A stretch of DNA of 64,000 nucleotides from Cupriavidus pauculus (GTDB taxonomy: Bacteria; Pseudomonadota; Gammaproteobacteria; Burkholderiales; Burkholderiaceae), in assembly GCF_002858765.1 (NCBI RefSeq), contig NZ_PJRP01000001.1, positions 753,366 to 817,365 of the forward strand, in the 5' to 3' direction. Positions 35,623 to 45,091 of this stretch are shown piece after piece; within the stretch, counting starts at the first letter, position 1, and every line of letters starts with the position of its first letter. The position numbers and the translations under genes are program-made. The notes beneath the pieces were generated by a model. That model was not told the origin of the DNA. It searched no databases and saw nothing but the letters and a program-made list of their open reading frames with translations.

Positions 35623-35654
35623 CCATCGGCCACGCGTCTCAGCGTGGCCGATGG
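35623..35654 (+). promoter_or_regulatory. Leader hairpin of azlCD
   Basis: CCATCGGCCACGC (35623-35635) and GCGTGGCCGATGG (35642-35654) form a perfect 13-bp stem with a 6-base loop at the very 5' end of the predicted azlC mRNA, 62 bases before the ATG. There is no U-tract, so it looks like a stability or binding element rather than a terminator. Confidence 0.6.
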
Positions 35655-35716
35655 TCCTTCCTGACGGCAAGGCCGCACACAAGACGGCCTGCCGTACCGT
35701 CTCTTCTCATCTCGCC

Positions 35717-36514
35717 ATGACACCCCGACAGTCGTCCCCGGTGTGGTTGCGCCTCTGGCATCGCTTTGCCGAGGTGGAACGCAACGCCTTTCTCGACGGG
35801 GCGCGATTCTTCGCGCCCTCGCTGCCCGCAGTATTTTCCTGGGGCCTGGTCACCGGGGTGGCCATGAGCAAGTCGGCGCTGACCGTGCCCGAGGCCATCG
35901 GCATGTCGCTGCTGGTCTATGCGGGGTCCGCGCAACTGGCCGTGCTGCCGCTGTTCGCGGCGGGCATGCCGATCTGGACGGTCTGGCTTACGGCGGCCGT
36001 GGTCAACCTGCGCTTCGTGATCTTCAGCGCCGCGCTGCAGCCGCACTTCAACTACCTGCCGGGCTGGCGCCGCACGCTGCTGGGCTTCTTCAACGGCGAC
36101 CTGCATTTTGTCTACTTCATGCAGCGGTACGCCGAACCGGGCTACGCGCCGGGCAAGGAAGGGTATTTCTGGGGCATGGCGCTGATCAACGGCGCCACGT
36201 GGCAGGTGTCGTCGATCATCGGCATCGTGCTGGCCAGCCTGTTCCCGGACAGCTGGGGCCTGGCGCTGGCGGGCACGCTGGCGCTGATCCCGGTGATGAT
36301 CGCGACGATCAACTCGCGCTCGACGCTGATGGCCGTGGTGGTGTCGGCGGTGGTGGCGCTGCTGTGCTTCGACCTGCCGTACCGGCTGGCGCTGGTGATT
36401 GCCGTGGTGGCCGCGATTGCCGCCGGCATGGCCAGCGACGAGATGGCGGCGCGCGCCACACTGCGCGGTATCCGCGCTCGCAAGGGCGGCCAACCGACGG
36501 GAGACCAGGCATGA
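35717..36514 (+). CDS. azlC: Branched-chain amino acid exporter, large subunit AzlC
   Basis: The 265-residue AzlC (LIV-E family large subunit) has GARFFAPSLPAVFSWGLVTGVAM, the family motif LLVYAGSAQLAVLPL and NLRFVIFSAALQPHF, spread over about seven helices. With AzlD it exports valine, leucine, isoleucine or methionine analogues. The ATG at 35717 places the first conserved helix normally. It overlaps azlD by 4 bases (ATGA). Its location near an ilvE remnant fits a branched-chain amino-acid neighbourhood. Confidence 0.92.
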   Translation: MTPRQSSPVWLRLWHRFAEVERNAFLDGARFFAPSLPAVFSWGLVTGVAMSKSALTVPEAIGMSLLVYAGSAQLAVLPLFAAGMPIWTVWLTAAVVNLRFVIFSAALQPHFNYLPGWRRTLLGFFNGDLHFVYFMQRYAEPGYAPGKEGYFWGMALINGATWQVSSIIGIVLASLFPDSWGLALAGTLALIPVMIATINSRSTLMAVVVSAVVALLCFDLPYRLALVIAVVAAIAAGMASDEMAARATLRGIRARKGGQPTGDQA

Positions 36515-36834
36515 GCCATCTCGATACCTGGATCGCCATCCTCGGCATGACCGTGGTGACGGTGTTCTCGCGGGCGCTGTTCCTGATGGCGGGCGAGCGC
36601 GTCACGGTGCCAGACCGCATCCAGCGCGCGCTGCGCTATGCGCCGGCCGCGGCGCTGGCGGCCATCATCCTGCCCGACCTGCTGACCTTCGAGGGCCATT
36701 TCACGATCTCGCCCGGCAACGACAAGCTCATGGCGGGCATTGCCGCCACGGTCTGCTATGTGCTGACCCGACGCATGGTCGGGATGATCGTGGTGGGCAT
36801 GGCAGTCTACACCGCGCTGCGGCTGCTGGGCTAG
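36511..36834 (+). CDS. azlD: Branched-chain amino acid exporter, small subunit AzlD
   Basis: The 107-residue protein has three to four helices and the AzlD pattern FSRALFLMAG...RALRYAPAAALAAIILPDLL. It pairs with AzlC in a two-component exporter. Its ATG overlaps the azlC stop. Its own stop (TAG, 36832-36834) interlocks with the stop of the convergent LuxR-type gene (minus-strand TAG at 36833-36831) in the palindrome CTAG, leaving no intergenic space. Confidence 0.92.
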   Translation: MSHLDTWIAILGMTVVTVFSRALFLMAGERVTVPDRIQRALRYAPAAALAAIILPDLLTFEGHFTISPGNDKLMAGIAATVCYVLTRRMVGMIVVGMAVYTALRLLG

Positions 36835-37982
36835 ACGGCCTGCGCCTCCTGGCCGGCCGGCTCGGCCAGGATACTGCCCAGGCGCGTCAGCAGGTGCGCC
36901 AGTTGGGCCTGGGTGCTGGTACTGGTCTTGGTGAAGATGGCCTTGAGCTGCGAACGCCCGGTTTCACGCTTAATCCCTAGCTGCATGCACGCATCCGGCA
37001 GGCCGATACCCGTGGTCAGCAGCATGGCCAGCCGGTTCTCGGCCGGCGTCAGGCCGTACAGGTCACGTAGCACGGCCGGCACCGCACGCGGCGGGCCCTG
37101 GGTCTCGTGGATGGCCACCAGGACCGGCTGGCCCTCCCATTCCGAAGACAGGTAGAGCGCGGGCGTCATCGCCACTGCGACGATCTGCGCCCCCCGGCCA
37201 TCGGCACCGATCGCCTGGATGGCCTGCGCGGGCTGCAATGTGTTGGGGTCGCACAGCGATCGCACGACATCGGAGAACGGTCGCGACAGGCGCCATCCGT
37301 GGCCGTTGGCGCTACCCTGGCTGTCGGCGGCGTCGCCGGGCAGCAGCCGGCGGGTCCACGGATGGCCGGCCGCATTGGCCAGCAGCACCTTTCCCGATTC
37401 CGAAAAGACGACCACCCCGAATGGCAGCCGATTGAGCATGTCGGCCGAGACGTGGCCTTGGGCAGCCACCGCATGCGTGCGGTCGCGCAGGGCCATGGCT
37501 TCGCGCAGGTGCGGTATGGCCCAATCCAGCGCGCGGGCGTCGGTTTCCGCATAGCCGTCCGCGCTGGCCGGGCGCTGGAGCACCAGATAAATCTCGCGCG
37601 CCGGACGGCGGTCCACCAGGCAGGCCATGACCGATGTCAGCGCCACGTCATCGAACGATTCGCCCCCAAAGGCCTGGTGCTGTGCCGTGGCGCCGGCGGT
37701 GTCGCTCCGGTCGATATGCCAGCCGCCGACCGGCATGGAGCCCGATACCAGCATGCCGCTGTGCAGCCGGTAGGGCGGCGGCAGGATGGCCAGGTTGTCG
37801 GGCGCACGGTTGACCATGTGGCGTACCTGCACGGTCTGCTGCGCGCTATCCAGCACCAGCAGGGATGCCTGGATGCTGCCGCTTTGTTCGCACAGCGCGT
37901 GGAGACTGCGTTGCCAGGCAAGGGGCTCGAAAACGCCCAAATAGAGGCCACGAATGGTCTCATGCATGTCTGCTGCGTTCAT
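36831..37982 (-). CDS. LuxR-type HTH regulator, paralogue A
   Basis: The 383-residue regulator has a C-terminal HTH from LYGLTPAENRLAMLLTTG to LKAIFTKTSTSTQAQLAHLL (about 305-370). The middle PAS-like stretch RLPFGVVVFSESGKVLLANAAG (about 190-210) could bind a ligand; the N-terminal 180 residues match no domain I can name. It is 35-40% alike by eye to the next gene, in the same order of motifs, so the two arose by duplication. AAGGAAG precedes the ATG at 37982. A 19-base tandem repeat lies just upstream. Targets are unknown. Confidence 0.82.
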   Translation of the reverse strand: MNAADMHETIRGLYLGVFEPLAWQRSLHALCEQSGSIQASLLVLDSAQQTVQVRHMVNRAPDNLAILPPPYRLHSGMLVSGSMPVGGWHIDRSDTAGATAQHQAFGGESFDDVALTSVMACLVDRRPAREIYLVLQRPASADGYAETDARALDWAIPHLREAMALRDRTHAVAAQGHVSADMLNRLPFGVVVFSESGKVLLANAAGHPWTRRLLPGDAADSQGSANGHGWRLSRPFSDVVRSLCDPNTLQPAQAIQAIGADGRGAQIVAVAMTPALYLSSEWEGQPVLVAIHETQGPPRAVPAVLRDLYGLTPAENRLAMLLTTGIGLPDACMQLGIKRETGRSQLKAIFTKTSTSTQAQLAHLLTRLGSILAEPAGQEAQAV

Positions 37983-37997
37983 CACGTGACTTCCTTT

Positions 37998-38035
37998 GTC
38001 CTTTTCGACGGCGAGCGTCCTTTTCGACGGCGAGC
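37998..38035. repeat. Perfect 19-bp tandem duplication before LuxR-type gene A
   Basis: GTCCTTTTCGACGGCGAGC occurs twice head to tail (37998-38016 and 38017-38035), 16 bases before the minus-strand ATG at 37982 and so immediately next to its ribosome-binding region. Slippage here could change translation. Confidence 0.85.
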
Positions 38036-38142
38036 GCACGAGCGAAGGGCGCCGTCGTGCATCGCGACCCGATGAGGGCCGACGTGGTGGGGCGTGCCAG
38101 GGCTGCTGCGGGGGATTCCCTGCAGGGACAGCGAGACGGGCG

Positions 38143-39249
38143 TCAGCCTCCGTCCAGCGTGGCCGCCAGCTTCGTCAACAGGTGGGTGAACTGCGCCTGG
38201 CTCGTGCAGCCGGTCTTCAGGAAGACAGCCTTGAGCTGGGTGCGCGCGGTCTCGTGGCGAATGCGCATGTGCAGGGCTGCCTCGGGCAGGCCTTCGCCCG
38301 TGGCCAGCCGCGACGCCAGCCGCGTTTCCGCCGGGGTCAGACCGTAGAGATTGCGCAGCACGGTGTCGAGCAGGACGGACGGCGCGCCCGCCTCGTGCAC
38401 CACCACCAGCGCCGCCGGCTGCTGCCACTGCGACGCAAACGTGTGCGTGGGCGGCAACGGCAGGACAAGGACTTCGGCATGGTTGCCGTGATCGTCGCTG
38501 GCGCGCGCGGCTTGCGCACCAAGCGGATTGCCGGGGTCGCAGGCCGCCTGCACCATCTCGGCAAACGGGCGCGACAGGTGCCAGGCTGAGGTCTTGCCCG
38601 ATGGTTCCAGGCGGCGCGCCCAACGTTCGCCAGCCATGTTGGCTAGCAGCAGGTGCCGGTCGGGCGCGTAGACGCCCACGGCGAAGGCCAGCCGTTCAAG
38701 CAGGCGGGCCGAGATCGAGGCCATGGTCGACAGCGCCAGCGTGCGGTCGCGCATGGCAATGGCGCTGCGCATATGGGGGATGACCCAGTCGAGCCGGCGC
38801 GTGTCCTCGCCCGAGAAGGCGCTTTGCGACAGCCCGCGCTGCATCGAGAAATACACCTCGTAGTGCGGCTGCCGTTCTACCAGGCAGGCGACGTACGAGC
38901 GCAGGTCGAACCGATTGAAGAAATCGCGATAAAACGGATGACGCGCCATGGCCTGCGGGCCCAGGTCGCGCGCGTCGATGTACCACGCACCCGGCACCAG
39001 CCGGGGCGCGAAGGCCTTGGCCGGGTCGATGGATTGGAAATCGTTTTCATAGGCGGTGAACAGCTCCGCCACCGGGTTGACCACTTCGTTGACCGTCACC
39101 TGGTCGCGCACCGTGTCCCACACCATCATCGACGCATGCGCCGTGTCGGCAATCTCGGTCAGTGCGCGCAGGCTTTGCTGCCACACGGCGGGATCGAGGA
39201 TGCCTTCATACAACCCACGGATAGCGCCGTGGATGGCGGCTTGTTCCAT
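38143..39249 (-). CDS. LuxR-type HTH regulator, paralogue B
   Basis: The 368-residue protein has the same architecture as its downstream neighbour. It begins AAIHGAIRGLYEGILDPAVWQQSLRAL (compare ETIRGLYLGVFEPLAWQRSLHAL), has a PAS-like core with AFAVGVYAPDRHLLLANMAG, and a C-terminal HTH LYGLTPAETRLASRLATG...RTQLKAVFLKTGC. The ATG at 39249 follows GGGGG; one at 39267 would add six residues. Conserved paired HTH genes like this usually respond to small metabolites, but no ligand is evident. Confidence 0.82.
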   Translation of the reverse strand: MEQAAIHGAIRGLYEGILDPAVWQQSLRALTEIADTAHASMMVWDTVRDQVTVNEVVNPVAELFTAYENDFQSIDPAKAFAPRLVPGAWYIDARDLGPQAMARHPFYRDFFNRFDLRSYVACLVERQPHYEVYFSMQRGLSQSAFSGEDTRRLDWVIPHMRSAIAMRDRTLALSTMASISARLLERLAFAVGVYAPDRHLLLANMAGERWARRLEPSGKTSAWHLSRPFAEMVQAACDPGNPLGAQAARASDDHGNHAEVLVLPLPPTHTFASQWQQPAALVVVHEAGAPSVLLDTVLRNLYGLTPAETRLASRLATGEGLPEAALHMRIRHETARTQLKAVFLKTGCTSQAQFTHLLTKLAATLDGG

Positions 39250-39616
39250 CTGACTACCCCCTTGCATTCACCACATCTGTTCCTTTCCGCGTGTCCGTCG
39301 CGCACGTCCGCGGAAATGGTGGAGCCAGTCTCTGCCGGCTGTCGTCTGGTGTCATGATGTATTAAAACTATCAAAAATAGTTCGAGTGTCTGACTATGCA
39401 TACGTTTAGTACATTAAGCGTACATTACCGCATGCGGGCCGCTTGTTGTTAAGACAATTAACCCTCCTTAAGTAGGGGTGTGGTTTGGCCGCCGTGTGAT
39501 GCATCAGCGGCGCTGCCGCCGGAAGGCGTAAATCCGTAACGGTGATCAGGTAAAATGGCGGTTTCCCCGACTTCTGTGGACGGTTGTATGCCGTCCCCGT
39601 CCCCGCTCTTATCGCC
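39250..39616. other. AT-rich divergent control region between LuxR-type gene B and pgk
   Basis: This 367-base region contains a small AACTAT/ATAGTT hairpin (39366-39382), an AT-rich stretch 39360-39430, and a TAAAAT -10-like element at 39551-39556 for pgk without a clear -35. Both genes must start here. No reading frame in it looks real. Confidence 0.5.
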
Positions 39617-40813
39617 ATGACCTCTGTTCTGCGTCTTACTGATCTCATTTCCCAAGGCAAACTCTCCGGCAAGCGTGTGTTTATTCGCGCCGATCTGAAC
39701 GTGCCGCAAGACGACGCAGGAAACATCACCGAGGACACCCGCATCCGCGCTTCGGTGCCGGCCATCCAGGCCTGCCTGGAGGCGGGTGCTGCAGTGATGG
39801 TGACGTCACACCTGGGGCGTCCGACCGAAGGCGAGTTCAAGCCCGAGGATTCGCTGGCCCCGATCGCCACGCGCCTGTCGGAACTGCTCGGCAAGCCGGT
39901 GAAGCTGGTGCAGAACTGGGTCGATGGCGTGGAAGTGGCGCCCGGCCAGGTGGTGCTGCTGGAAAACTGCCGCGTCAACAAGGGCGAGAAGAAGAACAGC
40001 GACGAGCTGGCTCAGAAGATGGCCAAGCTCTGCGACATCTACGTCAATGACGCCTTTGGCACGGCGCACCGCGCCGAAGCCACCACTAACGGTATCGCCA
40101 AGTTCGCCCCGATCGCCTGCGCCGGCCCGCTGCTGGCCGCCGAGATCGACGCGCTGGGCCGCGCGCTGGGCCAGCCGGCCCGTCCGCTGGTGGCCATCGT
40201 GGCCGGCTCGAAGGTATCGACCAAGCTGACCATCCTGAAGGCGCTGGCCGACAAGGTGGACAACCTCGTGGTGGGTGGCGGCATCGCCAACACGTTCATG
40301 CTGGCCGCCGGCCTGAAGATCGGCAAGTCGCTGGCCGAGGCCGACCTGGTGGGCGACGCCCGCACCATCATCGACATCATGGCCGCCCGCGGCGCATCGG
40401 TGCCGATTCCGGTCGACGTGGTCTGCGCCAAGGAATTCAGCGCCACGGCCGCCGCGACGGTCAAGGACGTCAAGGACGTGGCCGACGACGACATGATCCT
40501 GGACATCGGTCCGAAGACCGCCGCCATGCTGGCCGACCAGCTCAAGGCCGCCGGCACCATCGTCTGGAACGGCCCGGTTGGCGTGTTCGAGTTCGACCAG
40601 TTCGGCAACGGCACCAAGGTGCTGGCCGAAGCGGTGGCATCGTCGAAGGCGTTTTCGATCGCCGGCGGCGGCGACACGCTGGCCGCCATCGCCAAGTACA
40701 ACATCGCCGATCGCATCGACTACATCTCCACCGGTGGCGGCGCCTTCCTGGAGTTCCTGGAAGGCAAGAAGCTGCCGGCGTTTGAAGTGCTGGAACAACG
40801 CGCTGCCGGCTGA
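39617..40813 (+). CDS. pgk: Phosphoglycerate kinase
   Basis: The 398-residue enzyme interconverts 1,3-bisphosphoglycerate/ADP and 3-phosphoglycerate/ATP in glycolysis and the Calvin cycle. RADLNVP near the N-terminus is the PGK signature. [43 protein letters not shown] and the nucleotide-site [11 protein letters not shown] plus GGGDTLAA near the end complete it. The ATG at 39617 aligns with the usual N-terminus. It is the first gene of a pgk, pyk, fba series. Confidence 0.98.
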   Translation: MTSVLRLTDLISQGKLSGKRVFIRADLNVPQDDAGNITEDTRIRASVPAIQACLEAGAAVMVTSHLGRPTEGEFKPEDSLAPIATRLSELLGKPVKLVQNWVDGVEVAPGQVVLLENCRVNKGEKKNSDELAQKMAKLCDIYVNDAFGTAHRAEATTNGIAKFAPIACAGPLLAAEIDALGRALGQPARPLVAIVAGSKVSTKLTILKALADKVDNLVVGGGIANTFMLAAGLKIGKSLAEADLVGDARTIIDIMAARGASVPIPVDVVCAKEFSATAAATVKDVKDVADDDMILDIGPKTAAMLADQLKAAGTIVWNGPVGVFEFDQFGNGTKVLAEAVASSKAFSIAGGGDTLAAIAKYNIADRIDYISTGGGAFLEFLEGKKLPAFEVLEQRAAG

Positions 40814-40909
40814 AGCCCGCGCGGGCTGGCGGCGCGAGCCGGCCGGCCCGTGGCCACGCCCCTGAAGCCGACAAGCCCTCAAGCCAGCTAACCCCAGGAA
40901 ACCGTCCGC

Positions 40910-42355
40910 ATGACCCGTTCCACCAAGATCGTTGCCACGATTGGCCCCGCGTCCAGCTCGCTGGAAGTGCTGACCCGCATGATCGGGGCCGGTGTCGACG
41001 TGGTGCGCCTGAATTTCTCGCACGGCACCGCGCAGGACCATATCGACCGCGCCGCGCTGGTGCGTGAGGCGGCCACGGCCTGCGGCCGCGAGGTGGCCAT
41101 CATGGCCGACCTGCAGGGGCCCAAGATCCGCGTGGGCAAGTTCGAGAACGGCAAGGTCACGCTGAAGTCCGGCGACGCGTTCGTGCTCGACTCGACCTGC
41201 GAAGTGGGCAACCAGGAGCGCGTGGGGCTGGACTACAAGGACCTGCCGCGCGACGTGGGCCCGGGCGACGTGCTGCTGCTCAACGACGGCCTGATCGTGC
41301 TGGTGGTGGACCGCGTGATCGGCACCGAGATCTTCACCACGGTGCGCGTGGGCGGCGATCTGTCGAACAACAAGGGCATCAACCGCCAGGGCGGCGGCCT
41401 GTCTGCGCCGGCGCTGACCGCGAAGGACATGGAGGACATCAAGACCGCCATGGCCCTGCACGCCGACTACGTGGCCGTGAGCTTCCCGAAGAACGCCACC
41501 GACATGGAAATGGCGCGCCAGCTGGCCAACGTGGCCGGCCAGCCGCACAACCACAAGGCGCGCATGATCGCCAAGATCGAACGCGCCGAGGCCATTCGCC
41601 CCGGCGTGCTCGAGGAAATCCTGAACGCATCGGATGGCATCATGGTGGCCCGCGGCGACCTGGCCGTGGAAGTGGGCAACGCGGCCGTGCCGGCGCTGCA
41701 GAAGCGCATGATCCGGCTGGCCCGCGAGGCGAACAAGCTGACGATCACGGCCACCCAGATGATGGAAAGCATGATCGTCAACCCGGTGCCGACGCGCGCC
41801 GAGGTGTCTGACGTGGCCAACGCCGTGCTGGACGGCACCGACGCCGTGATGACGTCGGCCGAGACCGCCGCCGGGCGCTATCCGGTGGAAACGGTCGAGG
41901 CCATGGCCGCGATCTGCCTGGAAGCCGAGAAGTCCGAGGTGGTGCAGCTCGACACCGATTTCCTGAACCAGACGTTCTCGCGCATCGACCAGTCGATTGC
42001 CATGGGTGCGCTGTTCACGGCCTATCATCTAGGCGTGAAGGCCATTGCCGCGCTGACCGATTCGGGCGCCACCGCCTTGTGGATGAGCCGTCACCGCATC
42101 CATGTGCCGATCTATGCCATGACGCCGAACCTGGCGTCGCAGCGCAAGATGCAGCTCTACCGCAATGTGGTGCCGCTGCCGCTGCAGTCGAGCACCGACC
42201 GGGACGAGGCGCTGGAACAGGCCGAGGAACTGCTGCTGGCGCAGGGCGCCGTGCAGCATGGCGATTTCATTGTGCTGACAATCGGTGAGCCGATGGGCCA
42301 GGCCGGCGGCACGAACACGCTGAAGATCGTGAGGGTCGGCAGCAAGTTCAAGTAG
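40910..42355 (+). CDS. pyk: Pyruvate kinase
   Basis: The 481-residue enzyme transfers phosphate from PEP to ADP. TKIVATIGPASSS and VVRLNFSHG form the N-terminal signature; IMADLQGPKIRVG, KIERAEAI (catalytic Lys-Glu) and MVARGDLAVEVG follow. The C-terminal regulatory domain includes TDSGATALWMSRHR. It lies 96 bases after pgk and 111 before fba. Confidence 0.98.
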   Translation: MTRSTKIVATIGPASSSLEVLTRMIGAGVDVVRLNFSHGTAQDHIDRAALVREAATACGREVAIMADLQGPKIRVGKFENGKVTLKSGDAFVLDSTCEVGNQERVGLDYKDLPRDVGPGDVLLLNDGLIVLVVDRVIGTEIFTTVRVGGDLSNNKGINRQGGGLSAPALTAKDMEDIKTAMALHADYVAVSFPKNATDMEMARQLANVAGQPHNHKARMIAKIERAEAIRPGVLEEILNASDGIMVARGDLAVEVGNAAVPALQKRMIRLAREANKLTITATQMMESMIVNPVPTRAEVSDVANAVLDGTDAVMTSAETAAGRYPVETVEAMAAICLEAEKSEVVQLDTDFLNQTFSRIDQSIAMGALFTAYHLGVKAIAALTDSGATALWMSRHRIHVPIYAMTPNLASQRKMQLYRNVVPLPLQSSTDRDEALEQAEELLLAQGAVQHGDFIVLTIGEPMGQAGGTNTLKIVRVGSKFK

Positions 42356-42466
42356 AGAAACGTCCGATGTGGTGCGCTGCACGGACGGCGCACCGCGGAT
42401 GCGCGAACCTGCCCGGCGCAGCATCGAAAAAATACTAGATACCGATTTTTTATTCAGGAGTTTGAC

Positions 42467-43531
42467 ATGCCACTCGTATCCATGCGCCAGCTGCTGGACC
42501 ATGCCGCCGAGAACAGCTACGGTCTGCCGGCCTTCAACGTGAACAACCTCGAGCAGGTGCAGGCCATCATGCAGGCCGCCGACGAGGTCAACGCCCCGGT
42601 GATCATGCAAGCCTCGGCAGGCGCGCGCAAATACGCTGGCGAGCACTTCCTGCGTCACCTGATCGAAGCCGCCGTGGAAGCCTATCCGCACATCCCCGTG
42701 GTGATGCACCAGGATCACGGCCAGTCGCCGGCGATCTGCAAGGCCGCCATCGACCTGAACTTCTCGTCGGTGATGATGGACGGCTCGCTGAAGGAAGACG
42801 GCAAGACCCCGTCCGACTACGAGTACAACGTCGACGTCACCCGCAAGGTCGTGCAGATGGCCCACGCGCTGGGCGTGACCGTGGAAGGCGAACTGGGCTG
42901 CCTGGGCTCGCTGGAAACTGGTGAGGCCGGCGAGGAAGACGGTATCGGCGCCGAAGGCAAGCTCGACCACTCGATGCTGCTGACCGATCCGGAGCAGGCC
43001 GCCGACTTCGTCAAGGCCACACAACTGGACGCCCTGGCCATCGCCATCGGCACGTCGCACGGCGCGTACAAGTTCACGCGCAAGCCCACGGGCGACATCC
43101 TGGCCATCGGCCGCATCAAGGAAATCCACGCCCGCATCCCGAACACGCACCTGGTGATGCACGGTTCGTCGTCGGTGCCGCAGGAACTGCTGGCCGAAAT
43201 CCGCCAGTTCGGTGGCGACATGAAGGAAACGTACGGCGTGCCGGTGGAAGAAATCCAGGAAGCCATCAAGTACGGCGTGCGCAAGATCAACATCGACACC
43301 GACATCCGCCTGGCGATGACCGGCGCGATCCGCCGCTTCTTCGCGGAAAACCCGAGCAAGTTCGACCCGCGCGAATACCTGAAGCCGGCCCGCGAAGCCG
43401 CCAAGCAGGTTTGCAAGGCCCGCTACATCGCTTTCGGTTGCGAAGGCCAGGCCAGCAAGATCAAGGCCGTGTCGCTGGCCGACATCGCCGGCCAGTACAC
43501 GTCGGGCAAGCTCGCCCAGGTCGTGCAGTAA
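42467..43531 (+). CDS. fba: Fructose-1,6-bisphosphate aldolase, class II
   Basis: The 354-residue zinc enzyme is of the class II, Calvin-cycle (CbbA-like) subtype. [10 protein letters not shown] carries catalytic/metal residues, GTSHGAYKF and [10 protein letters not shown] the second zinc-ligand region, and [10 protein letters not shown] the phosphate site. It cleaves fructose-1,6-bisphosphate to two triose phosphates. CAGGAG is placed before the ATG. An A-run/T-run inverted repeat (42427-42451) lies in the leader. Confidence 0.97.
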   Translation: MPLVSMRQLLDHAAENSYGLPAFNVNNLEQVQAIMQAADEVNAPVIMQASAGARKYAGEHFLRHLIEAAVEAYPHIPVVMHQDHGQSPAICKAAIDLNFSSVMMDGSLKEDGKTPSDYEYNVDVTRKVVQMAHALGVTVEGELGCLGSLETGEAGEEDGIGAEGKLDHSMLLTDPEQAADFVKATQLDALAIAIGTSHGAYKFTRKPTGDILAIGRIKEIHARIPNTHLVMHGSSSVPQELLAEIRQFGGDMKETYGVPVEEIQEAIKYGVRKINIDTDIRLAMTGAIRRFFAENPSKFDPREYLKPAREAAKQVCKARYIAFGCEGQASKIKAVSLADIAGQYTSGKLAQVVQ

Positions 43532-43580
43532 ATCGTTTCGCCGCCCCGCCCGCCCAGCGCGCGGGGCGTTCGTACTTCAT

Positions 43581-43616
43581 GGGGCTTCGCCAATTGCACG
43601 AAGCCCCGCTTGTTTT
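43581..43616 (+). terminator. Intrinsic terminator after fba
   Basis: GGGGCTTCG (43581-43589) pairs with CGAAGCCCC (43599-43607) around a 9-base loop, followed by GCTTGTTTTC. It separates the glycolytic block from the purine genes. Confidence 0.8.
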
Positions 43617-43638
43617 CAGCCGCAGCCGCTTTCACACC

Positions 43639-44547
43639 ATGTCTGACGCCCTCTACGAATCCTCCATCCAGTCCCTGCCGCTGCTCGGCAAGGGCAAGGT
43701 CCGCGACAACTACGCTGTCGGCGACGACAAGCTGCTGATCGTGACGACCGATCGCCTGTCGGCCTTCGACGTGATCATGGGCGAACCGATTCCGGCCAAG
43801 GGCCGCGTGCTGAACCAGATGGCCAACTTCTGGTTCGGGAAGCTCGCGCATATCGTGCCGAACCACGAGACGGGCGTGACGGCGGAAAGCGTGGTGGCGC
43901 CGGACGAAGTGGCGCAGGTCAAGGGCCGCGCCGTGGTGGTCAAGCGCCTGAAGCCGATCTTGGTGGAAGCGGTGGTGCGCGGCTACCTGGCCGGCAGCGG
44001 CTGGAAGGACTACCAGGCCACGGGCAAGGTCTGCGGCATCGCGCTGCCGGCCGGCCTGCAGAACGCGCAGAAGCTGCCCGAGCCGATCTTCACCCCGGCG
44101 GCCAAGGCCGAGATGGGCGAGCACGACGAGAACATCTCGTTCGACGAGGTGGTGCAGCGCATCGGCCGCGAGCTGGCCGAAAAGATGCGTGACATCTCGA
44201 TCCGCCTGTACAAGGAAGCATCCGAGTACGCGGCCACGCGCGGCATCATCATCGCCGACACCAAGTTCGAGTTCGGCCTGGACGAAGACGGCACGCTGAC
44301 GCTGATGGACGAGGTGCTGACCGCCGATTCGTCGCGTTTCTGGCCGGCCGACTCGTACCAGGTGGGCACCAACCCGCCGTCGTTCGACAAGCAGTTCGTG
44401 CGCGACTGGCTGGAAGCCGTGCGCATCGACGGCAAGCCGTGGCCGAAGACCGCGCCCGCGCCGAAGCTGCCCGAAGACGTGGTGCAGAAGACCGCCGACA
44501 AGTACAAGGAAGCGCTGACTCGCCTGACTGGCGAGCAGCTGCTGTAA
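43639..44547 (+). CDS. purC: SAICAR synthase
   Basis: The 302-residue phosphoribosylaminoimidazole-succinocarboxamide synthase joins CAIR and aspartate with ATP in de novo purine synthesis. [11 protein letters not shown] (nucleotide loop), [30 protein letters not shown] and [15 protein letters not shown] with [16 protein letters not shown] are diagnostic. The length of about 300 is that of the yeast-type form rather than the short enteric form. The ATG at 43639 lies 23 bases past the fba terminator. Confidence 0.97.
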   Translation: MSDALYESSIQSLPLLGKGKVRDNYAVGDDKLLIVTTDRLSAFDVIMGEPIPAKGRVLNQMANFWFGKLAHIVPNHETGVTAESVVAPDEVAQVKGRAVVVKRLKPILVEAVVRGYLAGSGWKDYQATGKVCGIALPAGLQNAQKLPEPIFTPAAKAEMGEHDENISFDEVVQRIGRELAEKMRDISIRLYKEASEYAATRGIIIADTKFEFGLDEDGTLTLMDEVLTADSSRFWPADSYQVGTNPPSFDKQFVRDWLEAVRIDGKPWPKTAPAPKLPEDVVQKTADKYKEALTRLTGEQLL

Positions 44548-44565
44548 GGCGGAAGGGACAAGAAC

Positions 44566-45063
44566 ATGAGCAACGCAGCAAAGCCGGTGGTGGGCGTGGT
44601 GATGGGCAGCAGTTCCGACTGGGACGTGATGCAGCACGCCGTGGCCATGCTCAAGGATTTCAACGTGGCATTCGAGGCGCAGGTGGTATCGGCGCACCGC
44701 ATGGCCGACGACATGTTCCGCTATGCCGAGTCGGCACGCAGCCGTGGCATCCGCGCGATCATCGCCGGCGCCGGCGGTGCCGCGCACCTGCCGGGCATGA
44801 TCGCCGCCAAGACGATCGTGCCGGTGTTCGGCGTGCCCGTGCCGTCGAAGTACCTGCGTGGCGAGGATTCGCTGCTGTCGATCGTGCAGATGCCCAAGGG
44901 CGTGCCGGTGGCCACGTTCGCCATCGGCGAAGCCGGTGCCGCCAATGCGGCGCTGCACGCGATCGCCACGCTGGCCACCACCGACGACGCGCTGGCCAGC
45001 GCGCTGGAAGCGTTCCGCGCGAAGCAGACCGAAGCCGCGCGCGCGATGACCCTTCCCGTTTAA
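44566..45063 (+). CDS. purE: N5-carboxyaminoimidazole ribonucleotide mutase
   Basis: The 165-residue class I PurE has [14 protein letters not shown] at the N-terminus, [12 protein letters not shown] with the catalytic His, and [14 protein letters not shown]. It isomerises N5-CAIR to CAIR between PurK and PurC. It lies 18 bases after purC and 28 before purK. Confidence 0.98.
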   Translation: MSNAAKPVVGVVMGSSSDWDVMQHAVAMLKDFNVAFEAQVVSAHRMADDMFRYAESARSRGIRAIIAGAGGAAHLPGMIAAKTIVPVFGVPVPSKYLRGEDSLLSIVQMPKGVPVATFAIGEAGAANAALHAIATLATTDDALASALEAFRAKQTEAARAMTLPV

Positions 45064-45091
45064 GACCTTGTAGCGACCCCACGCCTGAGCC

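Noticed and set aside
39806..42028. A 740-codon minus-strand frame across pgk and pyk
   Set aside because: Antisense shadow of two certain enzymes; no motif, no ribosome site.
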